Below are positions 50,664 to 59,268 of a stretch of 64,000 nt of DNA, in pieces. The stretch is from Mesorhizobium sp. L-2-11. GTDB taxonomy: Bacteria > Pseudomonadota > Alphaproteobacteria > Rhizobiales > Rhizobiaceae. The notes beneath the pieces were generated by a model, which saw only the letters and a list, made by a program, of their open reading frames with translations, did not search any database and was not told the origin of the DNA. The position numbers and the translations under genes were made by a program. Positions within the stretch are counted from its first letter, which is position 1. Each line of letters opens with the position of its first letter. Location: the NCBI RefSeq assembly GCF_016756595.1, contig NZ_AP023257.1, positions 4,108,001 to 4,172,000 on the forward strand, written 5' to 3'.

Positions 50664-51838
50664 AGCGGCTTGCGTCCCGATGCAACCCAGATCGGCCAGC
50701 CGGCATAGCCCTTGGAGTGGAGCGCAGCGAAGATGTGGTCCTGGAAGCCCTGTCGGAACCGCCTGATAAACGCCGGTGTGTCACCTCGCTTGGTAGCCAT
50801 CTCGCCTGCATAAACATTCTCCCATGCCGCTATGACGTCCGCGAAGTCCTGTGGATCGCCGTCGTGGTTGGTGACCATGAAGGACTCGACCCGAATGTCT
50901 TCGAGCCCCGCTTCGATCAGGTAGCGTTTGCTCTTCGGGCCGAGCTCAATATCCATCTGGAAGTGCGCCCACAGCTTGGCGACCTCGTTATAGGTCCACT
51001 GGATGCTGTCGGCGCGTGGTTCGCCCAGGCAGTGCGAATTTTTTTCATTGGTGATGTAGACACGTCCGCCCGGCTTGCAGATGCGAAACAGTTCCCTGAG
51101 GATCAGTTCGGGCTTGTTGAACACCTGCAGCGAATGGCGGCACGTGACGAGGTCGAACTGATTTTCCTCGAGCAGCATTTCTGATGCATCGCCATAAGTG
51201 TACTCGATGCCCTTGATATCGAACTCCGCCGCCACGTTTCGCGCATAGGCGAGGCTCGACCTCGAGTGGTCGAGGGCGACGATCCGCGATGGCTGGAACT
51301 CCTTCTGCACGAGCACGGCGAAATCACCTATGCCGCAGCAGATGTCGGCCATCACGATCCCGGGCCTCATGCCGTGCCGCGGCAAGATTGCGCGCTCGTG
51401 GCGCCAGGTCATCTTTGTTTGTGTGCGCAGGATCGGCACGAAGCCGCCTTCCTCGAGGAAGCCCTGCCCCGGATAGAATTCGCTGTCATACTCCTCGACC
51501 GTGATGTTCGGTTCGATTCCGCTCAGGCGACCGAATTTTCGCGAGGTCCATCCGACGACGCTTGACGTGATGATGACGAATTTGAGGTCGGGTCGAGCGC
51601 GACAGGCGTCAATGATAGTCCTCGAAAAGCTGTGAAACGCAGCATTGTTCATCTGCGTCAGGCGCCTGACATTGACGTAGAGAACGCCGCGCACACGGCC
51701 GATCGCATCACGAAGCAATGCTATGCTGGGCCCAAGCTCATCGATTGCCTGAGGCCGGACCACTCCCGATATGGAGAACTCCTGGCTGTTGGCGTCGTAT
51801 TGCGCCCTGAAGTGCGGGAGAAGGTCGTAGGGACTCAA
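50660..51838 (-). CDS. STAS-like domain fused to SAM-dependent methyltransferase
   Basis: About 392 aa. Residues 15-120 look like a STAS/slr1659-type domain (NSQEFSISGVVRPQAIDELG, then VLYVNVRRLTQMNNAAFHSF and KFVIITSSVVGWTSRKFGRL). Residues about 160-330 form a class I methyltransferase: ADICCGIGDFAVLV (SAM motif I), IVALDHSRSSLAYARNVAAE (motif II), GDASEMLLEENQFDLVTCRH and ELFRICKPGGRVYITNEK. A C-terminal tail follows. The start is a TTG that overlaps the previous stop (ttga). This codon choice and the overlap imply coupled translation. The methyl acceptor is unknown. The placement in a partner-switching operon suggests STAS-controlled methylation. Confidence 0.8.
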   Translation of the reverse strand: MSPYDLLPHFRAQYDANSQEFSISGVVRPQAIDELGPSIALLRDAIGRVRGVLYVNVRRLTQMNNAAFHSFSRTIIDACRARPDLKFVIITSSVVGWTSRKFGRLSGIEPNITVEEYDSEFYPGQGFLEEGGFVPILRTQTKMTWRHERAILPRHGMRPGIVMADICCGIGDFAVLVQKEFQPSRIVALDHSRSSLAYARNVAAEFDIKGIEYTYGDASEMLLEENQFDLVTCRHSLQVFNKPELILRELFRICKPGGRVYITNEKNSHCLGEPRADSIQWTYNEVAKLWAHFQMDIELGPKSKRYLIEAGLEDIRVESFMVTNHDGDPQDFADVIAAWENVYAGEMATKRGDTPAFIRRFRQGFQDHIFAALHSKGYAGWPIWVASGRKPL

Positions 51839-52356
51839 TTTTGCAAGCCCTCGAGCGGAAGATCGACGACAAGCTTGATTGCATCGCCGTCGGCTTCCTC
51901 GATCCGGAGCGTCGCGTTGTAGTCGACAGCCAGTTCCAGGAGTACGACCTCGCGGCTGGGCGCGAGATCCCCAGACACCGAATTGAGGTACCGCTCTCTG
52001 GCTTCTGTTCCTGCGACGTGCGCCACGGCTTCTTCGTAGAATTGGCGCTCCTCCGGCACGCAAGGAAGTGTCAACTCGATCCTGTCCGTCGCGCCATGGC
52101 GTGACACCCTGCATGCCAGTTCGCCGTCGGCATGGCGCGTACGAAAGGCGACTTCCAGCAATTCGTTGAAGGCAGAGGAAAAGAGATTTGAATGATGGAC
52201 CGAGTCTGACCTGTTTTGACTGATCATCCGGGCCATGTATGTCGAGATATAATCGCAATGTTTCCAAGCGGAGACAAAAGCTTTGATTTCCATGTCGATC
52301 TGAATCATCGGCTCAAAAGTCGGCTCGCCAGCCGGCTCATGATGAACAGTTTCCAT
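51835..52356 (-). CDS. HATPase-like regulator, first gene of the operon
   Basis: A 173-aa protein with the layout of the slr1658/SiaB type. A helix with SNLFSSAFNELLEVAFRTRH resembles a weak N box, followed by strands (ELACRVSRHGATDRIELTLP) and a C-terminal ATLRIEEADGDAIKLVVDLP. The glycine-rich lid is not evident, so nucleotide binding may be lost. The start at 52356 has gaggat upstream; an ATG seven codons earlier is possible. Its stop overlaps the TTG start of the STAS-methyltransferase gene, so it is probably the dedicated partner of that protein. Confidence 0.72.
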   Translation of the reverse strand: METVHHEPAGEPTFEPMIQIDMEIKAFVSAWKHCDYISTYMARMISQNRSDSVHHSNLFSSAFNELLEVAFRTRHADGELACRVSRHGATDRIELTLPCVPEERQFYEEAVAHVAGTEARERYLNSVSGDLAPSREVVLLELAVDYNATLRIEEADGDAIKLVVDLPLEGLQN

Positions 52357-52532
52357 CGGTATCCTCACTTGTTCCATCAGTATTGAGCCCCCCGCGGGGT
52401 GATGGCCTCCGCAACGAAAAATTTCATCGCGCCCGTGACGAGTCAGTCTCGCACCGACTCGAAGAATTGCGCGGTATCTGCCTCGATCGTTCTACAAATC
52501 TCCACTTTATCGTTAACAAAGGGTGCAAGGCG

Positions 52533-54350
52533 CTAGTGCGCCCGATTTGATTCCTCCATCGCCCGTACCACCCTCAGCGGGGACCGCCCGATAAAATCGC
52601 CGATCGCCTCGGCTCCAAGCGGCTTTCCCAGGAAGTTGCCTTGCAGGCAATCGCAATTCTCCTTGATCAGCCACCGTGCCTGTGCCGACGTCTCGACCCC
52701 CTCGGCAGTGACATTTATCCCCAGGCCGTGCGCCAGAGTCATGATCGATCGCACGATCGTTTGGCTTTTGAGATCGGTCTCCAGGTCCGCAATAAAGTAC
52801 CGATCTATCTTCAAAGTATCGAAGGGAAAGTTTTTAAGGTAGCTTAGCGATGAATAGTATGTCCCAAAATCGTCGAGCGAAATTCGGATTCCCAAAACGT
52901 TCAGAGTGTTCAACGTGTCGATATTGTCGATCGTCTTTTCAAGCAGGACCGTCTCGGTTATTTCAAGTTCAAGTCTGTCGGCTTCGATTCCAACTGCGTC
53001 GATGATCTGAGCGACTGTGTCCGTCAGCGAACCGCTAAGGAACTGAGCCGGCGACAGGTTCACTGCGACTGTCAGCGAGGAAGGCCACGTCAATGCCTGG
53101 CGACAGGCTTCCTCGAGCACCCATCGCCCAATCTCGTCCATCAGGCCGTCGGCTTCGGCGATCGGTATGAACACGTTGGGTGGAATGGTTCCGAACTCGG
53201 GGTGCCGCCACCGCAGCAGCGCTTCGAAACCCATCACCGACGAGGGGGGGCGGATGAGCGGTTGATACTCCAGATAAAGCTCGCCCCGCTTCAGCGCGGT
53301 TCGAAGGCTGCGCCTCAGATTCTCGCGTTGCTCGAGCAAGAGCAGCATCGAACGGTTGAATGTTCGAGCGCAGCCGCGTCCATCTGTCTTGGCCGCATAA
53401 AGAGCAATGTCAGCGGCTTTCATCAACTGTTCGCCATCGGTCCCGTGCTCCGGCCCGAAAGCAATTCCGATACTCGAACCAACGAAGACGGGAATGCCGT
53501 TAATGACGAACGGGTTCTTGAACGCGTCGACTAGCGATCCGGCGAGGCGCTCAGCCTCTGCCGGCTGCTCCTTGCCCAATTGGATGACAGCGAACTCATC
53601 GCCGGCATACCGGTATGCGGATTCGCCGTCCTGCAGCGCGTCGCGAATACGACCCGCAGCGAGTTGAAGAAGAGTGTCGCCTGCTCCATGGCCGAGCGTG
53701 TCGTTGACCGCTTTGAAATCGTCAAGGTCGATTTGCAGAAGGGCGGCTTTCGGCTTTGATCCGCCGAGGGCTGCCATCGCTTGCTGCAGCCGCTCACCGA
53801 ATCGCCGCCGATTCTGCAGTCCGGTCAGCATGTCGTGCGTCGCCTGATGGAGCAGAATTACATGCTCTTGCTCCTCCGCTACGCTCCGCCCATCGCGCTC
53901 CCTTGATTCAATGATTCCCACACCATTTGCTGTGGCGAAAACGAAAGCGGACCGCGGCGCTTCGCCCGATGATCGCGGCAAATCGATGCTTGCCGGTGAG
54001 CCGCCGTGGAACACACGAAGAAATTCGTCGCGATATTTCGCATCGAGGAAGCTCGGGTAGATCTCCCAAACGGCGGCACCCGGCACCACCGCGCCTCCGT
54101 ATACGGCTTTGAGCTTGGTTGCGTAGTGCGTCAGACAGAAGTCGCGATCATAGAACGACAAAAGTTCGGTCGTGTTCGCCAAAAGGTCAGCGAGCAGCGC
54201 TTCGCCGGGACGTGGTGCATCGCTTGAGGAAGGCCCCTCACTCTCCGTGCCGACGGCTGATGCCTCCGGGTGCAATAGCCACCTCCATGGGCGGTGAGAA
54301 TCCACGTCCCCCGGCCCAGAAATAGCATAACCGCCAAGCTTGGCAAACAT
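52533..54350 (-). CDS. GGDEF-EAL cyclic di-GMP enzyme with PAS-like N-terminus
   Basis: A 605-aa cytosolic protein. Residues about 45-125 look like a PAS-type sensor (LANTTELLSFYDRDFCLTHY). The GGDEF domain (about 170-330) carries YRYAGDEFAVIQLG, the active AGDEF variant, and a DxLT start HDMLTGLQNRRRFG. The EAL domain (about 345-595) has VMGFEALLRWRHPEFG, LEITETVLLEK and SLDDFGTYYSSLSYLKNFPF, with the usual metal ligands apparently present. It could both make and degrade c-di-GMP. It lies 176 bp upstream of the partner-switching operon in the same direction. The SiaABC system also works with a diguanylate cyclase, SiaD. Confidence 0.9.
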   Translation of the reverse strand: MFAKLGGYAISGPGDVDSHRPWRWLLHPEASAVGTESEGPSSSDAPRPGEALLADLLANTTELLSFYDRDFCLTHYATKLKAVYGGAVVPGAAVWEIYPSFLDAKYRDEFLRVFHGGSPASIDLPRSSGEAPRSAFVFATANGVGIIESRERDGRSVAEEQEHVILLHQATHDMLTGLQNRRRFGERLQQAMAALGGSKPKAALLQIDLDDFKAVNDTLGHGAGDTLLQLAAGRIRDALQDGESAYRYAGDEFAVIQLGKEQPAEAERLAGSLVDAFKNPFVINGIPVFVGSSIGIAFGPEHGTDGEQLMKAADIALYAAKTDGRGCARTFNRSMLLLLEQRENLRRSLRTALKRGELYLEYQPLIRPPSSVMGFEALLRWRHPEFGTIPPNVFIPIAEADGLMDEIGRWVLEEACRQALTWPSSLTVAVNLSPAQFLSGSLTDTVAQIIDAVGIEADRLELEITETVLLEKTIDNIDTLNTLNVLGIRISLDDFGTYYSSLSYLKNFPFDTLKIDRYFIADLETDLKSQTIVRSIMTLAHGLGINVTAEGVETSAQARWLIKENCDCLQGNFLGKPLGAEAIGDFIGRSPLRVVRAMEESNRAH

Positions 54351-54570
54351 ACGACTCGCAGTCTCAACAAGTGTCTCATGCTGCGTAGTTGCAATGTATG
54401 CTCGGCTGTGATGGGCGCCGACATCGATGAACAGTCGGTTAATAAAATCCGGGATTGGCTATAATTGTTGGCGCGGTGGACGCGACACGAAGTATTCTGG
54501 TCCATGAGGCGGCTGATCTTCCCCGCCCTGTTTTAAGCCCGCCCCACTTCAACCATCCCCGATCTTGTAC

Positions 54571-55713
54571 TCAGCTTCCGAGCGCTTTGAGCCAATCTTC
54601 AAAGGAAGAGGCCCCCTCGTGTCCGGCATGCGAAACAGAGTGGGCGGGGCGCGGCAACACCACGGAACTTCGGACTTCGCGGGGGCTGTAACCGAATTCC
54701 TTGCTAAATGCTCGGCTGAAATTAGCCGCTGAACTAAATCCGACGGCTTCGGCAATATCAACAATGCGCCGGCTGTCCGCCGGATCGCTAAGCGCAACAT
54801 GGGCTGCCAGGAGTCGGCGACTTTGTATGTAGTGGAGAACACCACCGCTCGGTTCGAACAACTGATAAAGACGAGTGCGCGAGACGCCGAGCGCCCGGCA
54901 CATTGAATCCGGTGTCAGATGAGCCGCATCCAGATTGTTGTGGACATATCGACGGGCTCGCTCCATCAGCGCGACACTCGCCAATTGTTCGGTGGCCGCG
55001 GCATGTTCTGCCGGCGGCGAGAGGCAGGCAATGATCATGCTGCGTGTTGCGTGCACGATGCGGGGCAGATCGTCAGCCGTGAGACTGCGCAGTCTTGCTT
55101 GGATGTTGTTGAGGTAGTCGAGCAAAAGGTCGGCAAAGTTGCCGGACAGAATTGAATTATTCTTTGCGTCCAGGGTTGCCGCCGCATCGGCGAACAAATC
55201 ACGCGGCAAATAGAGAAGGAGACTTTGGGAATCCGTTGCCCTCCCGCGAAACGGGTAGCCAAGCGATCTAAGCTCCAGTTTGCCCGGCCGGTTTTCCGCT
55301 ACGCGGCGATCGACCTCCGTCCACGACCGGCCAGTATATGGCAAAGCGATATACCAGTGATCGATCGAGCTGGATCGAAGCTTCGCAGTAGAACGCATAT
55401 AACTATGTGCCGGTGCGCGCTGTTGAACGATCAGCATGCCGCCGAGGTTCCAAGCCGTGTGGTCGGCGGGAAAGCCATCGTCGAGCGATTTGTCATCCGG
55501 CAACTTGACCTCGACAAGCGGAGCCATATGCGCCTGCCAGGCGACGAATTGATCCTCTGGCGCCAGTTCGAGCGTCGAAAAGGGCAAAGGTTCGAGCGCC
55601 GGCGCAAGTGACGGGGCAGCCTCATCGTCAGGTTGAGCTTCGCGCGGCCAACGACGTCGATCGCGCTCAATCGCCTGCCTCGCAAGCGCCTTGTCCTGCC
55701 TCTTAGCGTCCAT
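54571..55713 (-). CDS. AraC family transcriptional regulator
   Basis: A 380-aa regulator with an N-terminal AraC-binding-like domain_2 region (residues about 60-240, AWNLGGMLIVQQRAPAHSYM and HWYIALPYTGRS) and a C-terminal double helix-turn-helix (about 270-365, LTPDSMCRALGVSRTRLYQL, then IVDIAEAVGFSSAANFSRAF and KEFGYSPREVR). The start at MDAKRQDKALARQ is preferred over 15 codons upstream. The N-terminal 50 residues are charged and poorly conserved in type. It is 220 bp upstream of the GGDEF-EAL gene in the same direction and may regulate it; this is inference from position. Confidence 0.88.
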   Translation of the reverse strand: MDAKRQDKALARQAIERDRRRWPREAQPDDEAAPSLAPALEPLPFSTLELAPEDQFVAWQAHMAPLVEVKLPDDKSLDDGFPADHTAWNLGGMLIVQQRAPAHSYMRSTAKLRSSSIDHWYIALPYTGRSWTEVDRRVAENRPGKLELRSLGYPFRGRATDSQSLLLYLPRDLFADAAATLDAKNNSILSGNFADLLLDYLNNIQARLRSLTADDLPRIVHATRSMIIACLSPPAEHAAATEQLASVALMERARRYVHNNLDAAHLTPDSMCRALGVSRTRLYQLFEPSGGVLHYIQSRRLLAAHVALSDPADSRRIVDIAEAVGFSSAANFSRAFSKEFGYSPREVRSSVVLPRPAHSVSHAGHEGASSFEDWLKALGS

Positions 55714-55942
55714 CGCGTGGTGCTTTATCCGATTCCGGTATGCCCATCTCCACCGCAATCATGTGGTGTATCACAGGCATCTGGCAAGGCCAGCGGAACG
55801 CGAGTCCACAGAGCGCCATCACGCTGGGTTACAGCAAGAAATGCATTCCGAGATAAGTTTCTGGATGCGACGATAACGACACTCTTCAACTTGGCGCGTA
55901 TAGAGTCTGGCACGGTGAAAGCGTAGTTGAGGAGACAACGAA
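55714..55942. other. Divergent intergenic region
   Basis: It separates the AraC gene and the small HTH gene and must hold their promoters. I see no clear box; a GGAAC at 55798 has no CGTT at the right distance. Confidence 0.4.
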
Positions 55943-56245
55943 ATGAACGCGAAGCTCAAAGCTGAAGCTCGTCGCAAGATAATTCTTGATGGATATTTTA
56001 ATAACGAACCTTTGAAAGATATTTCAGCAAAGGTCGGATGCTCACTGGCAAGTTTGAAAGTCACCGCCAGTAAACTCGGTTGCACTCGAACTCCGAAAGA
56101 GGCGGCGGAATTTCGGCGAGGATTTCATGTCCCAGAACAAAAACTGCGAGATTACCGACAACTTATGATTGCTGGACAGTATAGAGCTCGCGAGTGCGCG
56201 CTGATTTTGGGACTATTGAAAGACCAATCATCAGTCAGCGAGTAA
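55943..56245 (+). CDS. Small protein with two helix-turn-helix-like segments (100 aa)
   Basis: Starts after gaggag with MNAKLKAEARRKIILDGYFN, then EPLKDISAKVGCSLASLKVT-ASKLGCTR, a homeodomain-like helix-turn-helix. The second half (LRDYRQLMIAGQYRARECAL, ILGL) repeats a similar helix pattern. The gene is noticeably richer in A and T than its neighbours, which suggests transfer. It probably binds DNA, but no family name or target can be given. Confidence 0.65.
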   Translation: MNAKLKAEARRKIILDGYFNNEPLKDISAKVGCSLASLKVTASKLGCTRTPKEAAEFRRGFHVPEQKLRDYRQLMIAGQYRARECALILGLLKDQSSVSE

Positions 56246-56329
56246 ACCTATCCAATACACGCCTCAGCGGTTCATCGGCAAAAAAAGTCCGCCGCAAACA
56301 TGGGCAACGGCCCTTAAAGGTTCGCACAG

Positions 56330-56560
56330 ATGCTGCGTCGGCGTTCCAATCGCACCTGCCTCAGCCCTCATGATCTGGCTCTTTGCGAACGCGTGTTCGA
56401 TCAGGTTTGCGCAGATGAACACATCGACTCTTCAAGCCGGGATGCCGAGGCCTTGGCGGTGGCGATTGTCGCAATCTTCCGAAACATTACGACCAAGGAG
56501 CGCGAACTGCTGGATGAAGTTAGGTCTCTTCGTCTTTCAAGCGCAGAGAAGGCGCACTAG
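56330..56560 (+). CDS. Conserved small rhizobial protein (76 aa)
   Basis: MLRRRSNRTCLSPHDLALCE, then RVFDQVCADEHIDSSSRDAE and ALAVAIVAIFRNITTKEREL. The pattern L-x-x-x-x-V-F-[DE]-x-[VL]-C followed by E-A-x-A-x-x-[IV]-[IV]-x-[LI]-[FY] is that of a small helical family very common in Rhizobiales, without a known function. No strong ribosome site is visible before the ATG. Confidence 0.7.
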   Translation: MLRRRSNRTCLSPHDLALCERVFDQVCADEHIDSSSRDAEALAVAIVAIFRNITTKERELLDEVRSLRLSSAEKAH

Positions 56561-56678
56561 CTTGGCGGCGTTCCGAGGCGAATTGTTCTAGTCCCGCGTT
56601 GGCGCAGCCGGATTGGCATCTGCATTGCCCATTGAGTCCCGACAGAGTGTAGCCACAGCGCTTGCGAAGGAGATGGAA

Positions 56679-56888
56679 ATGGGTTTAGCCCAAGACTTGT
56701 CTGATGTTGCGCTCACATTCGCTTGTCCGGATTGCTCGCATCCGGCGGTAAGGAAGGGCTCTGCGCTGAAAACGATCGCCCACTTCAGATGCGACGGGTG
56801 CAACGCCAAGGTGCGGATCACTTATCCGCAGAAGCTGGCGATCTTCGAAAAGTACAGGCTATTAGCCGCCGAAGGGGCATTGCGATAA
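56679..56888 (+). CDS. Small zinc-ribbon protein (69 aa), intact paralogue
   Basis: MGLAQDLSDVALTFACPDCS, then HFRCDGCNAKVRITYPQKLA and IFEKYRLLAAEGALR. Two CxxC knuckles 26 residues apart form a zinc ribbon. The aaggag site leaves five bases before ATG 56679, so the ATG two codons earlier is less likely. It is the intact counterpart of the decayed gene at 25056-25270. Function unknown; nucleic-acid or protein binding is plausible. Confidence 0.72.
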   Translation: MGLAQDLSDVALTFACPDCSHPAVRKGSALKTIAHFRCDGCNAKVRITYPQKLAIFEKYRLLAAEGALR

Positions 56889-57172
56889 GACCATCCGGAA
56901 ACGCGCGTTTGCCAATAGCGGTGACGCAGACCAGATGCAAAAGGTCGATGCCCCGGTGGGCCTCGCAAAAGAAATGGCCGACCGGCAACTGGCCGGGTTA
57001 GAAAGCCCGCCAGATAAAAACGATGGCTCTGTGCAAGACGGTGATGATGCAAAGACTGAGCGTCGTCGACCGCCTCCTCACATTTCCGCGATCACGGAAT
57101 TACTCGAATCGCCAAATTTGATACTATCCAACGGCGGACCCCAATCCGCCGGGCCGGCGCCCTACAGGCATT
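56889..57172. other. Stretch without a convincing gene
   Basis: A frame beginning at an ATG at 56935 (MQKVDAPVGLAKEMADRQLA) stays open, but most of it lies over the opposite-strand secreted protein remnant and it has no ribosome site. I see no other feature. Confidence 0.35.
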
Positions 57173-57480
57173 CTACCCCAACGCCCCCCAAGCGGCGCCG
57201 GCCCTCCCCTTGTATGGCGTTGCCAACCAGCAATCTTCGGTGGTCTTCTTCATTTGCCCGAGGGCGGCGGTCTTGGCGTCCGTGCCCTGCTGACCAGGCG
57301 TGCAATCCTTGGCCGAGTTCGGGTTCGGGCCGCCGGTGGTGGTGTCAGTCCCCTGATCGGTGCTGGGCGTGGTCGTGGAGGTCTCGCCCGAAATTCCGCT
57401 GTCGTCTGGGCAAAGGAAAGGCCGGCGGAAAGCGTCGCCGTGGTTCCGCGCAGTTGCGGGTTGCGCCGACATATCTTGCA
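57173..57480 (-). pseudogene. Small secreted protein, signal peptide and mature part in different frames
   Basis: One frame carries a signal-like end, TATLSAGLSFAQTTA. The mature protein is in another frame: DSGISGETSTTTPSTDQGTD, NPNSAKDCTPGQQGTD and QMKKTTEDCWLATPYKGRAG. One indel near 57405 would join them. The Thr/Ser-rich mature part with two cysteines suggests a small periplasmic or secreted protein. Its 5' end lies about 50 bp from the divergent start of the alpha/beta-hydrolase gene. Confidence 0.5.
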
Positions 57481-57527
57481 CGGCAAGCTGCCTCGAAGCA
57501 CTCCAACGATCGCACGTGGCCGCTCCA

Positions 57528-59177
57528 ATGAGGCTATTCTGGATCTTCAGGTTCTGGCATTCCTTCTCAGCCGCTGGCCTGCTGATCGGAACACTCTTCT
57601 TTGCGGCCTCGCTCACCCCTACGCTGCTGCCACGCACGTTTGTAACGCAAGGGCTTCTATCCGGATGCTCTTTCGCGGCCGGATATGGGCTTGGCGTGTT
57701 CGGGCGCTGGCTGGCCGACTACCTGGAGTTGCCCAAGCCCACGGGCCGCATCTTGCGGGCCATCAAACTCGTCGCTGCGGCCACCTGCATCCTGGTTGCC
57801 GTCGCGTTTCTCTGGCAGGCTTCGGAATGGCAAAATTCGATCCGGCAGCTCATGAGGCTCGAGCCGGTAGACACTGCGCACCCCCTGAAGATCGGTCTGA
57901 TCGCGTTGCTGACCTTCGTGCTCTTGATCCTCTTGGCGCGATTGTTTCAGGTCACGTTCCTGTTTATCTCGCGAATGCTTGGCCGGATCGTGCCGAAACG
58001 CGTGTCATACGTGATCGGCATTGCCGCTGCGGCTGCGTTATTCTGGACGGTGGTCAACGGCGTTTTCTTCAGGTTTGCGCTCCATGCCGCGGATTCGTCC
58101 TTCCAGGCATTCGATGAGCTGATCGAGCCCGAGACCCAACAGCCGGCCGACCCCAGCAAGACCGGAAGCGACACCTCGCTGATCGAGTGGGACGAGCTAG
58201 GAAGGGCGGGACGGGAGTTCATCGCGACCGGACCGACGAGCAAGGATTTACGCTCGTTCCTGGGGATGGATGCGCGTGAGCCGATCCGCGTCTATGTCGG
58301 ATTGCGGTCTGCGGAGACAGCCGAGGACCGCGCAAAGCTCGCCCTCGAGGAGCTCAAGCGCGTCGGCGGATTCGATCGCTCGGTGCTGATCGTGGTGATG
58401 CCGACAGGCACCGGTTGGATAGACCCTGCTGCAATGGACACCGTCGAATATCTCCACGGCGGCGACGTCGCGAGCGTCGCCATGCAGTATTCGTATCTCA
58501 CAAGCTGGCTGTCCCTCCTGGTCGAGCCCGGCTACGGCGCCGAGGCCGCTCGTACCCTTTTTGCGGAAATCTACAGCCATTGGGCCAAGCTCCCGAAGGA
58601 AAGCCGCCCAAGACTCTATTTGCACGGGCTGAGCCTTGGCGCCTTGAGCTCCGAGCAATCCGCCGAGTTGTTCGAAGTGATCGGCGACCCGTATCAGGGG
58701 GCACTTTGGAGCGGCCCGCCATTTCCGAGCAGGATCTGGCGTTCCGTCACCGATGACCGCGAGCGAGGATCGCCAGCCTGGCTGCCACGCTTCAGGGACG
58801 GGTCGTATGTGCGGTTCACGAGCCAGGAGAACGGCCTGGCGATCCCGGACGCACATTGGGGACCGATGCGGATCGTCTATCTTCAATATGCGAGCGACCC
58901 GGTGACGTTCTTCGACTACCGGTCCCTGTACCGACAGCCGGAATGGATGGCGGGGCCGCGCGGTTCCGACGTGTCTCCCGAGCTCAAATGGTATCCGGTC
59001 GTGACGCTTCTCCAGCTCACCGTCGACATGGCGATGGCCACAACGGCCCCGATGGGGTACGGGCATGTATATGCGCCGGAGCATTACATCGATGCTTGGA
59101 TCGAAGTGACGGACGTTCGGGGATGGACCGCGGAGCAGATCAACCGGCTGAAGCTGGAATTTCTGCGACGGCGGTGA
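57528..59177 (+). CDS. Membrane alpha/beta-hydrolase (Abhydrolase_9 family)
   Basis: A 549-aa protein. The N-terminal half (residues about 5-190) has five hydrophobic helices, matching the Abhydrolase_9_N domain (FSAAGLLIGTLFFAASLTPT, ALFWTVVNGVFFRFALHAAD). The C-terminal half is the catalytic domain with the nucleophile elbow YLHGLSLGALSSEQS (Ser in GLSLG), VLIVVMPTGTGWIDPAAMDT and TTAPMGYGHVYAPEHYIDAW carrying a late histidine. The start at 57528 puts the first helix at the N-terminus. Substrate unknown; lipid or ester hydrolysis at the inner membrane is likely from the fold. Confidence 0.88.
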   Translation: MRLFWIFRFWHSFSAAGLLIGTLFFAASLTPTLLPRTFVTQGLLSGCSFAAGYGLGVFGRWLADYLELPKPTGRILRAIKLVAAATCILVAVAFLWQASEWQNSIRQLMRLEPVDTAHPLKIGLIALLTFVLLILLARLFQVTFLFISRMLGRIVPKRVSYVIGIAAAAALFWTVVNGVFFRFALHAADSSFQAFDELIEPETQQPADPSKTGSDTSLIEWDELGRAGREFIATGPTSKDLRSFLGMDAREPIRVYVGLRSAETAEDRAKLALEELKRVGGFDRSVLIVVMPTGTGWIDPAAMDTVEYLHGGDVASVAMQYSYLTSWLSLLVEPGYGAEAARTLFAEIYSHWAKLPKESRPRLYLHGLSLGALSSEQSAELFEVIGDPYQGALWSGPPFPSRIWRSVTDDRERGSPAWLPRFRDGSYVRFTSQENGLAIPDAHWGPMRIVYLQYASDPVTFFDYRSLYRQPEWMAGPRGSDVSPELKWYPVVTLLQLTVDMAMATTAPMGYGHVYAPEHYIDAWIEVTDVRGWTAEQINRLKLEFLRRR

Positions 59178-59268
59178 AGGCGAAGCTCAGGTCCATGCCA
59201 CCTCTTCTGCCACAGCGCAGGGTTTTGCCGATCGACTCGAAAATAACCCGGCTTTTGATCCATTTCTC

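Noticed and set aside
47359..54350. Direct naming of the operon as siaABCD
   Set aside because: The order differs, there are extra HATPase and methyltransferase genes, and the c-di-GMP enzyme carries an EAL domain, so orthology is not supported.
56935..57531. Plus-strand frame of 198 codons
   Set aside because: No ribosome site; the second half is antisense to the secreted-protein remnant and is rich in Arg, Ser and Trp as expected of a shadow.
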